Shown here one piece after another: positions 56,050 through 64,000 of a stretch of 64,000 nt of DNA. The notes beneath the pieces are model-generated. The model was not told the origin of the DNA. It worked only from the letters and a program-made list of their open reading frames with translations, and ran no database searches. The position numbers were made by a program, and so were the translations under genes. Where the stretch lies: assembly GCA_963799085.1 (NCBI GenBank), contig CAWCWA010000002.1, positions 186,001 through 250,000 on the forward strand. Direction: 5' to 3'. Origin of the DNA: AP-15 sp963799085. GTDB taxonomy: Bacteria; Pseudomonadota; Alphaproteobacteria; ATCC43930; CGMCC-115725. The stretch's first letter is position 1. Each line of letters begins with the position of its first letter.

Positions 56050-57023
56050 ACGGTCGCCGCCCCTTCTGGGGGCGTGGTGCAGGCCGCCAATTCCTGACGC
56101 AACCGCCGGGCGTCCAGATTCTGTCCGATTAGCACCAGCCGGTTTTGCCGCGATCCGGTCCACGCACCGGGATCGAGCGTGAAGCGTCGACCGACGAGGT
56201 GAAAGACAAAGCGCTCCTCGCTGCCCCCGAGCCACAGAAAACCCTTGCCGCGAAAGACATGCTCGGGCAGCCCCATGAGAAACGCCTGGAACCGCTCGGG
56301 CGAAAATGGCCGGTCTGCGACAAAGGAACAGGAATCGAAGCCGTCGGCTCGGTGGTCGTGATCGTGCTCCGGGGCGAAACCCCGCCCGGCGTCGAACAGT
56401 CCGGTGCCAAGGATCAGCGGCAGCGCCGCCCGGGCCTGGGTCGTGCGCAGCAGCCTGGCGCCCTCTGCAATCGCGCGGAGATCGGCCTCGACCTCGTCTA
56501 GACGGTCAGCCTGGGCGAGGTCGCATTTGTTCAACAGGATCACGTCAGCGTAGCGGATCTGGTTGCGCGCGGCCTGGCTGTCGTAGAGATCGGCGCGCAA
56601 ATTCTGCGCATCGACCAAGGCGACGATCGCGTCGAGGCGCAGCCGGCCGCGAAACTCCGGGCGCAGAAACGTCAGAGCGACCGGCAGCGGGTCGGCGATC
56701 CCGGTGGTCTCGACCAGGACATAATCGATGACCCCCTGTTGCCCCAGAACGTGGCCGATTGCCTCGACCAGATCGTTGTTTATCGAGCAGCACACACAGC
56801 CATTGGCGAGCGCCACCATGTCGTCCCCAGCCGCGATGATCAGCTCGTTGTCGATCGCGATGTCGCCGAATTCGTTGACCAGCACCGCAACGCGCAGGCC
56901 CTGCCGGTTGACGAGGATGTGGTTCAACAGCGTGGTCTTGCCGCTGCCGAGAAAGCCGGTGACGATCGTGACCGGCAGGCGCGCCTCGGCCGCCGGCAGG
57001 TCGGGGTCAGCTCTCGGCGGCAA
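56046..57023 (-). CDS. G3E-family GTPase (CobW/COG0523 metallochaperone type)
   Basis: The product of about 325 residues has Walker A IVTGFLGSGKTTLLNHILVN, the CxCC motif LANGCVCCSINNDLVEAIGH, and the GTPase switch VLVETTGIADPLPVALTFL then DVILLNKCDLAQADRLDEVE. A short His-rich stretch (PEHDHDHRAD) may bind zinc. The C-terminal domain FRGKGFLWLGGSEERFVFHL is typical. It probably delivers a metal (Zn or Co) to a client. The start is uncertain: TTG 57023 overlaps the MBL stop; ATG 57086 is also in frame. Confidence 0.88.
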   Translation of the reverse strand: MPPRADPDLPAAEARLPVTIVTGFLGSGKTTLLNHILVNRQGLRVAVLVNEFGDIAIDNELIIAAGDDMVALANGCVCCSINNDLVEAIGHVLGQQGVIDYVLVETTGIADPLPVALTFLRPEFRGRLRLDAIVALVDAQNLRADLYDSQAARNQIRYADVILLNKCDLAQADRLDEVEADLRAIAEGARLLRTTQARAALPLILGTGLFDAGRGFAPEHDHDHRADGFDSCSFVADRPFSPERFQAFLMGLPEHVFRGKGFLWLGGSEERFVFHLVGRRFTLDPGAWTGSRQNRLVLIGQNLDARRLRQELAACTTPPEGAATV

Positions 57024-58023
57024 AGCTGTAGGTCGTGCCGACGGCGGATTGGCTGACCGCGTCGCCAAAAGCGTTGGCGAGCGCATGCAAGGCCCGCCAG
57101 CCGGTGCAATGGCCGGCGATGATGTGCTTGATCCCGAACGGCCGCAGCGCCTCGACCGTGTCGGGGATGATGCCCTCCATGACACCCCCCAGATGCAGCC
57201 CGCCCATCAGGCAGTGGATCGGCAGGTCCGGAAACAGCTCGCGGACATGGGTGCAGACATTGACGACGCCGGCATGCGAGCAGGCGCTGAGCACGATCAG
57301 GCCAAGGCCGCGCACATGCGCCACGACCATCCGCTCGTCCATCAGGAACGGGTCCGGCCGCCACGGCGCATTGGGACCGCTCCGGCAGAGATGATCGACC
57401 CGGCCCCTTTCGAACGGCGTCACCCGCGGGATTTCGCCGCTATAGTAGAAGTGGCCGTCGAGCAGCAACCGCTCGCCCGCGTCGTTGACCACGGCGGCGC
57501 CGCACGCCTCGATCTCGGCCGGCAGCGGCACCTTGGCGACCGGAACGACGGCGCCGTTGCTGAGCCTGATCCCCCGCTCGTTGAACATGTCCGGGTTGAC
57601 GTGGACCGTGACCCCGCCGCCCCGCCCGGTGATGGCGTCGACCGCCGCCGGCAATGCGCCCATATGGTCCCAATGGCCGTGGGTAATGGCGATCGCTTCG
57701 ACTTCGTTCAGGGGGATGGCGAGATTGGCGCAGTTGCGGATAAACGCCGTACCTTCCGTTCCGGTGTCGAACAGAAGGCAATGCTCGATCTCGCCCGCCT
57801 TCGAGCAAAGCCGAAGGCCGTAGCCGAGATTGGCCACCAGCAGCGACTCGCCGGAAATCGTCTGCGCCCCGCCGCGCACGATATTGGCGAATTCAGAAAC
57901 GGCGAACAGCGTCTTGCTGACGTAGGAATCGCTGACGTTGTCGGTGAGCACGTCAGCGACGAGCAAGTCGATCGGCTGCAGCGCCTGGCTGACGTCAGTC
58001 AACTCCTGCTTCCCTGTCAGCAC
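57007..58023 (-). CDS. MBL-fold metallo-hydrolase
   Basis: This 338-residue zinc hydrolase has the motif AIAITHGHWDHMGALPAAVD near residue 110 and further ligand segments VLSACSHAGVVNVCTHVREL and IKHIIAGHCTGWRALHALAN. The N-terminal part (VLTDNVSDSYVSKTLFAVSE) is typical of the dihydropterin/RNase Z-like MBL branch also seen at 22533-23557. GTG 58023 is my choice of start. The overlapping downstream G3E GTPase could insert its metal. Intact. Confidence 0.87.
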   Translation of the reverse strand: MLTGKQELTDVSQALQPIDLLVADVLTDNVSDSYVSKTLFAVSEFANIVRGGAQTISGESLLVANLGYGLRLCSKAGEIEHCLLFDTGTEGTAFIRNCANLAIPLNEVEAIAITHGHWDHMGALPAAVDAITGRGGGVTVHVNPDMFNERGIRLSNGAVVPVAKVPLPAEIEACGAAVVNDAGERLLLDGHFYYSGEIPRVTPFERGRVDHLCRSGPNAPWRPDPFLMDERMVVAHVRGLGLIVLSACSHAGVVNVCTHVRELFPDLPIHCLMGGLHLGGVMEGIIPDTVEALRPFGIKHIIAGHCTGWRALHALANAFGDAVSQSAVGTTYSFAAES

Positions 58024-58105
58024 CCCCTGGCATCGAAAAAAGGATCGTCTCCCGTCTACTCCAGTGTCAAGTTTGCGCGCGAGAGATACCCCAAGGAGGA
58101 GAGAG

Positions 58106-59811
58106 ATGAGCGAGACTTCGGGCCTCGGCCGCGGCCTGACCAATTACGGCGATCCCGATTTCGCGCTCTATCTGCGGCGGTCCTTCGCCCGCTCAATGGG
58201 CTATTCGACCGATATGCTGGCGCGCCCGGTAATCGGCATCGCCGACACCTATTCCGGCTACAACAACTGCCACCGCCACTTCCCGGAACTGATCGAGGCG
58301 GTGAAGCGCGGCGTACTGGCGGCGGGCGGGTTGCCCCTGACCTTCCCGACGATTTCGCTCGGCGAGGTGTTTCTGAGCCCGACGAGCCTGATGTTCCGCA
58401 ACCTGATGGCGATCGACACCGAGGAGATGATCCGCGCCCAGCCGATGGATGCGGTGGTGTTGGTCGGCGGCTGCGACAAGACCGTCCCCGCCCAACTGAT
58501 GGGTGCACTCTCGGCCAATCGACCGGCGATCGGGCTCGTCGCCGGGCCGATGATGACCTCGCGCTGGCACGGCGAGCGGCTCGGCGCCTGCACGGATTGT
58601 CGCCGCTTCTGGGCCAGATACCGCGCCGGCGAAATCGAGCCCGAGGAAATCCGTGAGGTCGAGGGCAACCTGGCGACCACCGCCGGCACCTGCGCCGTGA
58701 TGGGGACGGCAAGCACGATGGCCTCGATCATCGAGGCTTTGGGCATGATCCTGCCGGGAAGTGCGGCAATCCCGGCGGTTCACGCCGACCGCCTTCGCGC
58801 TGCCGAGGCGACCGGGCATGCGGCGATGCGGCTGGCGAAGAGCGGCGTCACCCCGGACCAGATCGTCACACCGCAATCGGTGGAAAACGCACTGCGGGTG
58901 TTGATGGCGATCGGCGGCTCGACCAACGCGATCGTGCATCTGACGGCGATCGCCGGGCGGGCCGGCATCGACATCGACCTCAACCGGCTCAACGAAATCA
59001 GCGAGACGACGCCTGTGCTGGTCGATCTGAAGCCGACCGGGCCGCATTACATGGAGGATTTATTTGCCGCGGGGGGCATCGGCGCCGTGCTGCGCGAATT
59101 GCGGCCTCTACTGCATCTCGACTGCATGACAGTCGCGGGCGAGACATTGGGCGACCGGCTGGCGGCCCCGGCCGCACCCGTCGACCGCGCCGTTGTCAGG
59201 CCGTTTCGGACCCGCTGCAACCGAAGGGTGGGCTCGTCGCGCTCTTCGGCTCCCTGGCGCCGGGCGGCGCCATCTTCAAGCGCTCCGCCGCCGACCCCAA
59301 ACTCTTCGAGAAGGAGGGCCGCGCCGTCGTCTTCAGCTCGCTCGAGGATCTCTCGGCCCGGATCGACGACCCCAGTCTCGAGGTGACGCCCGACGATTTC
59401 CTGGTGTTGCAGAACGCCGGGCCGCTCAGTTCCTCGGGCATGCCGGAGGCGGGCTATCTGCCGATTCCCGGGAAACTCGCGCGCGCCGGAGTCAAGGACA
59501 TGGTGCGCGTTTCGGACGCGCGGATGAGCGGCACCGCCTATGGCTCGATCGTACTGCATGTAACCCCGGACGCGGCCTCGGGCGGCCCGCTCGCCAAGGT
59601 CCGGGACGGCGACCGCATTCGCCTCTCGGTCGCCGAGCGCCGCCTCGACCTCCTCGTCCCGCCCGAGGAACTCGCCCGCCGCCCGGTATCGCCGCCGACG
59701 GTGCCGGAGCGTGGCTACGCCCGCCTCTACCATCACGAGATCCTGCAGGCCGACCGTGGCTGCGACTTCAACTTCCTGCGCAAGCACCCGCTTGCGCCAG
59801 ACACGCGCTGA
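58106..59811 (+). CDS. IlvD/Edd family dehydratase (one frameshift)
   Basis: The product of about 568 residues dehydrates sugar acids or dihydroxy acids using an iron-sulphur cluster. The cluster cysteines are in IGIADTYSGYNNCHRHFPEL, VVLVGGCDKTVPAQLMGALS and TAGTCAVMGTASTMASIIEA. The tail runs through QNAGPLSSSGMPEAGYLPIP and GVKDMVRVSDARMSGTAYGS. Sequences near NNCHRHFPELIEAVKRGV suit the L-arabonate dehydratase branch. The frame changes near 59200 (VVRPF to DPLQPKGGLVAL). AAGGAGG lies ahead of ATG 58106. Confidence 0.9.
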
Positions 59812-60014
59812 CCTCGCTCAGGCAGGCCCGCGCTTTTCGGCGGGTTCGTTGGCATAGCGGAGCGCCATTTCCCATCGTTATCTCCGGTTGTTGGCCAAGT
59901 TCGCTCTCAGGTTGACAGGATGCAAAACCCGATGCGAGGCTGTCAGTCGCAGCTTTGACAGGGTACGGGCGTAACGAAGCCCACTTGCGTCAGTCGGGCG
60001 GGCGCGACGAGCGG

Positions 60015-60191
60015 ATGTCGGCCGACCGGGGATTTGCGGTTCTGGGGCTGGAGCCCGGCGCAGTCATCGCCGCGCATGCCCGCCTCGCGGAGCGGGTCGA
60101 CCCGGAGCAAGGCGGCACCCGATACCTTGTCGACACGGTGGATGCCGCCCGCGACGTCCTCCTCGCCTCGCAACACTCCGATTCCCGATAA
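60015..60191 (+). CDS. Small J-domain-like protein
   Basis: The 58-residue frame MSADRGFAVLGLEPGAVIAA then HARLAERVDPEQGGTRYLVD resembles a J-domain, in which the usual HPD is VDP. Isolated DnaJ-like domains of this form are frequent in alphaproteobacteria. With no intact HPD it would not stimulate DnaK. A longer start at 59955 is open too. It may be a fragment. It precedes the Tat protein gene. Confidence 0.5.
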   Translation: MSADRGFAVLGLEPGAVIAAHARLAERVDPEQGGTRYLVDTVDAARDVLLASQHSDSR

Positions 60192-60222
60192 CCGTCAAAA
60201 CCGTTCGAAGGGGGACGGACCG

Positions 60223-61109
60223 ATGTCTGAGCCGCGGCGCACCAAATTGTCGGAGGACGAAGGACCAAAAGTCGAGCTGCGCGGCGAGGGCGGCGACCTG
60301 CCGGTCGCGGCGCCCACGCCCGAGCAGGCCTAGCTCGAGCGCAAAGCCGCGGTGAACCGCCAGGACCACGAGGAATTTCTGCAATACCAGAAGGAAAAGG
60401 AGGCGCGGGAGCGGCTGCGCAAGGAGCAGGTCCAGGCCGTCGCGGTATCGCAGCGCAAGGTCGGCCGGCGCAACTTCCTGACCGTTGTAGCCGGCACCGC
60501 GGCGGTTGGCGAGGCCGCGGTGCTGGGCTATTCCGTCGTCAAGGACCAGATCCCGGCGACGGCGCGCGGCACGCTGGGGACACCTACACCGAGGCGCAGC
60601 GCCACAGCATCGAGCGCGAATTGATCAACCCACGCGCCGACATCGGCGGCCGCGGCTTTGGCAACTGGGTCTTGCTGATGCCGACCAAGCTCGGCGGCGA
60701 CACCTACGCGGTCAGCCCCAACACCGGGCGCTGCCTATCCTGGATCACGTTTTGGCCATACGGCGATTTCAACCCGATCTCACACCACCTGTGCGTCTTT
60801 CCGAGCGCCGATCCGTCGGCAGGCTTCGAGTGGGTCAACAGCACTCAAGGAGGCAAGAACGCGCTGATCTACGGCATCCCGACCAACATCGAGACGCCGG
60901 CTGAGGGCTTCAACATCTACCGCGTGCGGTATGACGGCTCGCAAATGGAAGTCATGGAGAATGTCGCCGAGACGACAGGTCTCAGCCTCGGCGTCCATGT
61001 ATGCATCGATCCAAGGACGGCCGAACGGTATTTCGTTACCGACGGCCAAAAGGACATCGCCGCCTGCTTTGACCGACGCACCTCACGGGTGATCGTGGCG
61101 CTCAAATAG
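60223..61109 (+). pseudogene. Tat-exported protein with NosZ-like sequence, amber codon and frameshift
   Basis: The frame starts MSEPRRTKLSEDEGPKVELR, has an in-frame TAG at 60331, then continues RQDHEEFLQYQKEKEARERL and a twin-arginine signal VGRRNFLTVVAGTAAVGEAA. After a frame change near 60580 it reads TYTEAQRHSIERELINPRA, then PYGDFNPISHHLCVFPSADP, STQGGKNALIYGIPTNIETP and LGVHVCIDPRTAERYFVTDG. The last part reminds me of nitrous oxide reductase-like beta-propeller sequence, but I cannot confirm this. The frame ends LK-TAG close to an insertion sequence, so the C-terminus may be lost. A periplasmic redox role is only a guess. Confidence 0.5.
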
Positions 61110-61267
61110 CGATTGGTTCAACGGCGCTCTACCTATCCTACCTCTGCTGCTCCAGTTGCAATGGCGGCCACGCTTCGATCAAATCTGAGAGGCTGACCCG
61201 AAATGAATTTAGTGATTTTAGTAACTTGTATATCCGTCTGGTTTCCAAGCTAGACGGAGGACACAAG

Positions 61268-62154
61268 ATGTGGACCGAAACCACTCGGCGGCAGTATCGT
61301 CGGGAAGATCGGCACTATGCAAGCGATGTAACCGATCAGGAATGGGGATTGATCGAAGACGAACTTCCGCCGGACAAGAAGCTGGGGCGACCGCGCACCA
61401 CCGAACTGCGGGCGGTCATCAACGCGCTGCTTTACATGTTGACGACAGGTTGTCAGTGGCGGCAGTTGCCAAAGGAGTTTCCGCCCTATTCGACGGTACA
61501 GCGGTTCTTCTACCGCTGGCGGGATGACGGGTTGTGGCGGAAGATCAATCACGACTTGCTGATGCGGCTGCGTGAGGCCAGCGGGCGCGAGGCGCGGCGC
61601 GAGGCCAGCGGGCGCGAGGCCAGCCCCAGCGCCGGGGTGATCGACAGCCAGTCGGTCAAGACCATCGAGGCCGGCGGTCCGCACGGTGGAGCCTGTCCTC
61701 GGGCGCGGCACCGCCGCGGGATGCCGGCAAGAAGATCAACGGGCGCAAGCGCCATTTGCTCACCGACACCCTTGGCCTGCCGGTGGCAGCCGTGGTTCAT
61801 CCCGCCGACATCCAGGATCGCGACGGCGCGCCGCTGGTCCTGGCCAGCGCCCGCTTTCTCTATCCCTGGCTGCGCCATGTCTTTGCCGATGGCGGCTACG
61901 CCGGGGCCAAGCTGGCCACCGCCCTCGACAAGATCGGCCGATGGACGGTCGAGATCGTCAAGCGCAGCGATACGGCAACCGGCTTTGTGGTTCTGCCGCG
62001 GCGCTGGGTGGTCGAGCGCACTTTTGCCTGGCTCAATCGCAACCGCCGTCTCGCCAAGGACTTTGAAGCGAGCCTCGAAAGCGCTCTCGCCTGGCTCTAT
62101 CTCGCCAGCGCCAAACTACTTATGCGTAGATTAGGAAGGATACTACATGCTTAA
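61268..62154 (+). CDS. IS5-family transposase in two frames
   Basis: The N-terminal frame (MWTETTRRQYRREDRHYASD then LIEDELPPDKKLGRPRTTEL, ALLYMLTTGCQWRQLPKEFP) carries the first catalytic Asp in GVIDSQSVKTIEAGG. After a shift near 61720 the second frame reads NGRKRHLLTDTLGLPVAAVV, VFADGGYAGAKLATALD and VVERTFAWLNRNRRLAKDFE, with the second Asp and the Glu. IS427-group elements use programmed frameshifting at this place, so the gene may be functional. A repeated GREAS-rich segment near 61575-61625 is an unusual extra. Confidence 0.88.
61573..61626 (+). repeat. Short tandem repeat within the IS5-family transposase
   Basis: gaggccagcgggcgcgaggc occurs twice with gcgcggc between the copies, plus a partial copy, encoding a repeated REASGREA. 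It keeps the frame and may be a slippage expansion. The element elsewhere usually has one copy, as far as I recall. Confidence 0.55.
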
Positions 62155-62180
62155 TCTGCATTATAAGTCGGACACTTAGC

Positions 62181-62423
62181 AACGGCTGTTGCCGTCATTG
62201 TGTGCATGGATGATGCCTGATCGTCTCCCACCGGGCGGCGAGGTGTGTTGGTGTGTCAGAATTTTCCTTATTTTATACGCTTATAGATTTTTCGGTAATA
62301 TGTACTTACCCATACCCCCATTTTTTAACCCTTTTCAATTAAAGTAGAATTTTGGAAAGAAATTGACACACTGACATATAGGAACGTAAGCTCTTGCATA
62401 TGATAGCGAATATGTGTGTCAGT
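62181..62423. other. AT-rich leader of the IS110-type element; candidate bridge RNA locus
   Basis: This 240-bp stretch is strongly AT-rich (62250-62400) in an otherwise GC-rich window and has no gene. A 10-bp inverted repeat (cacactgaca at 62367-62376, tgtcagtgtg at 62417-62426) lies just ahead of the transposase. A related gtgtgtcag lies near 62250. In IS110-group elements the non-coding end before the gene encodes the bridge RNA that pairs with donor and target. I infer that role by position only. Confidence 0.4.
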
Positions 62424-64000
62424 GTGCCCAGCTGTGGGTCAAAGACTTCGGCACACGCTGTCTCTCTCACGGCGATTGCAGTGATCGAGATGAGCCAATC
62501 GAGTTGGCTCGTCGCCGGTATCGTTCCTGGAGCCGAACGTCATCCACTGAAGAAGCTGGCGCCCGATGAGGAGGCGCTGCTGCGTCTGCTGGAGCGCTGG
62601 CGGGATGAAGCGACGAAAGCCGGCGGCACGATCGCTCGGATTGTGGTCGCCCCCTGTTCGAGCCAGGGGCAGGCCTTCGAGGCTGGGCGCGACGGTTTCT
62701 GGCTGGCTCGTTGGCTCCGCGGGCGCGGCATTGAAGCCTTTGTGATGCATCCGAACAGCGTTGCCGTGTCGCGCGAACATCGTCGGGCGAAGACGGACCG
62801 GCTCGACACCGAGCTATTGAAGCGGGCGTTTCTCGGCTGGCTTCGCGGGGAAGGCGACCATTGCGGCATGGCCGCGATCCCGACCCTTGAAGAGGAGGAC
62901 GCCAAACGGCCGAGCCGCGAGCGTGAGAACCTGGTCGACGAGCGCACGCGCATCGGCAACCGGATCAAGGCGACGCGCGCGCGCCTCGGTATTCGCGGCT
63001 TCAAACCGACCTTGCGCACGGCAGCGGAGCGGCTGGAACGCCTGGACACGCCCGAGGGGGCGCCGCTGCCGCCCCGTACGTTGGCCGAGCCGCGGCGTGA
63101 GATGGCACGGCTGCGCCTGCTTGCCGAGCAGATCCGCGAGATCGAGGCAGCACGCTGTGAGCGCTTGCGGCAGCACCCGGACAAAGGCGCTCATCCGATG
63201 GTCCGCCTGCTGGCGCAGATCGTCGGTGTTGGCCTCGCGACCGCCGACCTGCTTGTCCAGGAGGTCCTGTCGCGTAATCTGCGCGACCGCCGAGCGGTTG
63301 CGCGGTACCGCGGGCTGACCGGAACGCCGGATGAGAGCGGCGCGCGCCGGCGGGAGAAGGGACTGGCTCGATCGGGGAACGCGCGGGTGCGCCGCAGCAT
63401 GCGGCAATTGGCCTGGCGCTTCCTGATGTTCCACTGGCGCTTCCTGATGTTCCACTGGCGCTTCCTGATGTTCCAAAAGAACAGCGCCTTGGCCCAGTGG
63501 TACCGAGCGCGCACCGCAGATGCTCGCGGCGCCACCCGCAAGACCATGATTGTCGCGCTGGCGCGCAAGCTGCTCGTCGCGCTCTGGCGTCTGGTGACGA
63601 CCGGCGAGGTTCCCGAGGGCATCATCCTGCGTCCAGCGCTGGGCGCGGCCGGTCGACATCAAAGCTATCCCACGGAATTCGGCGCCCGTCGCCAGGGTCG
63701 GCCGGGCGTTGATGACGATCCGAGCGGCGGTGACCCGAGGCAGGCATGGCTTGCCCGCCGCCCTAGAGAATGGGCCTGCCGTCTCGGAGCCTTGTCACCG
63801 ATGCGCATGACTGCATCATGGTTCGGATCCCACCGGTCCACCGAATACAGGTGTGTCGGCGCAATGTTCGCGCCCAATGGCGAGCTCCCCTCGGATCATC
63901 CTGAAAAACATCCGCATGCTGCCCTGCGCCGCTACCGCCTGCATGTTGTTCTGCGCGGATACCGCTTGCATGCTGTTCTGGGCGTTGTTGGCCAGCGCCC
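62424..64000 (+). CDS. IS110-family transposase, open to window edge
   Basis: The frame from GTG 62424 (or ATG 62490) is open without a stop to the end of the window. It has the DEDD-type N-terminal strand IAVIEMSQSSWLVAG, then AFEAGRDGFWLARWLRGRG and VAVSREHRRAKTDRLDTELL (the next acidic sites). The Tnp20-like C-terminal part is LAQIVGVGLATADLLVQEVL, VARYRGLTGTPDESGARRRE and the serine region RSGNARVRRSMRQLAWR. Family similarity ends near 63645 (GEVPEGIILRPA), where the stop would normally lie; the rest is probably read-through into flanking DNA. In-frame 21-bp repeats interrupt the C-terminal part. Confidence 0.85.
   Translation, partial: MPSCGSKTSAHAVSLTAIAVIEMSQSSWLVAGIVPGAERHPLKKLAPDEEALLRLLERWRDEATKAGGTIARIVVAPCSSQGQAFEAGRDGFWLARWLRGRGIEAFVMHPNSVAVSREHRRAKTDRLDTELLKRAFLGWLRGEGDHCGMAAIPTLEEEDAKRPSRERENLVDERTRIGNRIKATRARLGIRGFKPTLRTAAERLERLDTPEGAPLPPRTLAEPRREMARLRLLAEQIREIEAARCERLRQHPDKGAHPMVRLLAQIVGVGLATADLLVQEVLSRNLRDRRAVARYRGLTGTPDESGARRREKGLARSGNARVRRSMRQLAWRFLMFHWRFLMFHWRFLMFQKNSALAQWYRARTADARGATRKTMIVALARKLLVALWRLVTTGEVPEGIILRPALGAAGRHQSYPTEFGARRQGRPGVDDDPSGGDPRQAWLARRPREWACRLGALSPMRMTASWFGSHRSTEYRCVGAMFAPNGELPSDHPEKHPHAALRRYRLHVVLRGYRLHAVLGVVGQR
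63414..63476 (+). repeat. Three 21-bp tandem repeats in the IS110-family transposase
   Basis: tggcgcttcctgatgttcca is present at 63414, 63435 and 63456, the third copy ending in a rather than c. It gives WRFLMFH twice and then WRFLMFQ, where related transposases have one such unit. The repeats are in frame and nearly identical, so they are recent. Confidence 0.95.
63816..64000 (-). CDS. Possible partial gene entering from the right
   Basis: On the minus strand a frame open from the window edge to a TGA at 63816 reads NNAQNSMQAVSAQNNMQAVA then MFFRMIRGELAIGREHC. The nine-residue repeats (MQAVSAQNN, MQAVAAQGS) suggest a real C-terminal region, but the rest of the protein is outside the window. 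It overlaps the read-through part of the transposase frame. Confidence 0.3.
   Translation of the reverse strand, partial: ALANNAQNSMQAVSAQNNMQAVAAQGSMRMFFRMIRGELAIGREHCADTPVFGGPVGSEP
63914..63994. repeat. Three imperfect 27-bp repeats at the right edge
   Basis: gcatgctgccctgcgccgct, gcatgttgttctgcgcggat and gcatgctgttctgggcgttg start units at 63914, 63941 and 63968. They are 27 bp long and encode nine-residue units on the minus strand. The third unit is more diverged at its end. Confidence 0.75.

Larger units (their letters stand above)
61200..62180 (+). mobile_element. IS5-family insertion sequence (IS427-like), approximate ends
   Basis: A transposase gene in two overlapping frames, the usual IS427-group organisation, defines the element. 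The flanks at 61195-61225 and 62150-62180 are AT-richer and only weakly inverted, so the ends are uncertain by about 20 bp. Target duplication not found. Confidence 0.55.

Noticed and set aside
58056..59047. Minus-strand frames over the dehydratase gene
   Set aside because: They are Arg-rich antisense translations without motifs; the IlvD/Edd frame is clear.
63414..63994. A CRISPR array from the repeats near the right edge
   Set aside because: Units are directly tandem without spacers, and they are coding repeats of 21 and 27 bp.

Overview
The window is GC-rich chromosomal DNA from an alphaproteobacterium, most like the Rhodospirillales. The main evidence is one minus-strand block running yebC-ruvC-ruvA-ruvB-tolQ-tolR-tolA-tolB-pal-cpoB-tilS-ftsH-glmM-thiD, plus zapA with a 6S-RNA-like sequence just downstream and a tkt/gap cluster. 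Genus cannot be told from the sequence alone.

Layout. 0-11.9 kb is accessory DNA ending at a tRNA-Lys gene. It holds an IS1182-type element, a shattered cyclase/AAA/TPR signalling gene, an SDR and a GST gene, a second IS cleanly inserted in the tail of another cyclase gene, and a two-gene module: a QueC-like PP-loop protein with an uncharacterised partner. The QueC-like gene carries an amber codon and has lost its 3' end. 12-29.5 kb is metabolic: enoyl-CoA hydratase, Asp/Glu racemase family, GNAT, a divergent desaturase/cyclopropane synthase pair, an intact 1112-residue cyclase/AAA/TPR regulator, a threonine synthase-like enzyme, cytochrome c, MBL hydrolase, an exported deaminase, a Rieske oxygenase coupled to a class A beta-lactamase, a tartrate/malate dehydrogenase type enzyme and a PhzF type enzyme. 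29.5-46 kb is the core block for cell envelope, recombination and tRNA functions. 46-59.8 kb has two tandem NHL-repeat genes, tkt, an SDR, gap, thiE, small regulators, a G3E GTPase paired with an MBL enzyme, and an IlvD/Edd dehydratase. 60-64 kb is again accessory: a damaged Tat-exported protein, an IS5-family element and an IS110-family element that runs to the window edge.

A global feature is the number of single frameshifts, including in genes that are normally indispensable (ruvB, tolA, tolB, pal, zapA). Most are better explained as indel errors in the assembly than as real inactivation, so I annotate those genes across the breaks and note where each frame changes. By contrast, the cyclase ruins and the QueC-like gene sit next to mobile elements and show deletion, fusion or insertion, so real decay is likely there.

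The most interesting candidate is the QueC-like two-gene module beside tRNA-Lys (9.3-11.75 kb). Its partner protein starts Met-Gly and is intact. This looks like a decaying relative of the QueC-containing anti-phage systems, but without the ATPase and TatD genes of Qat.
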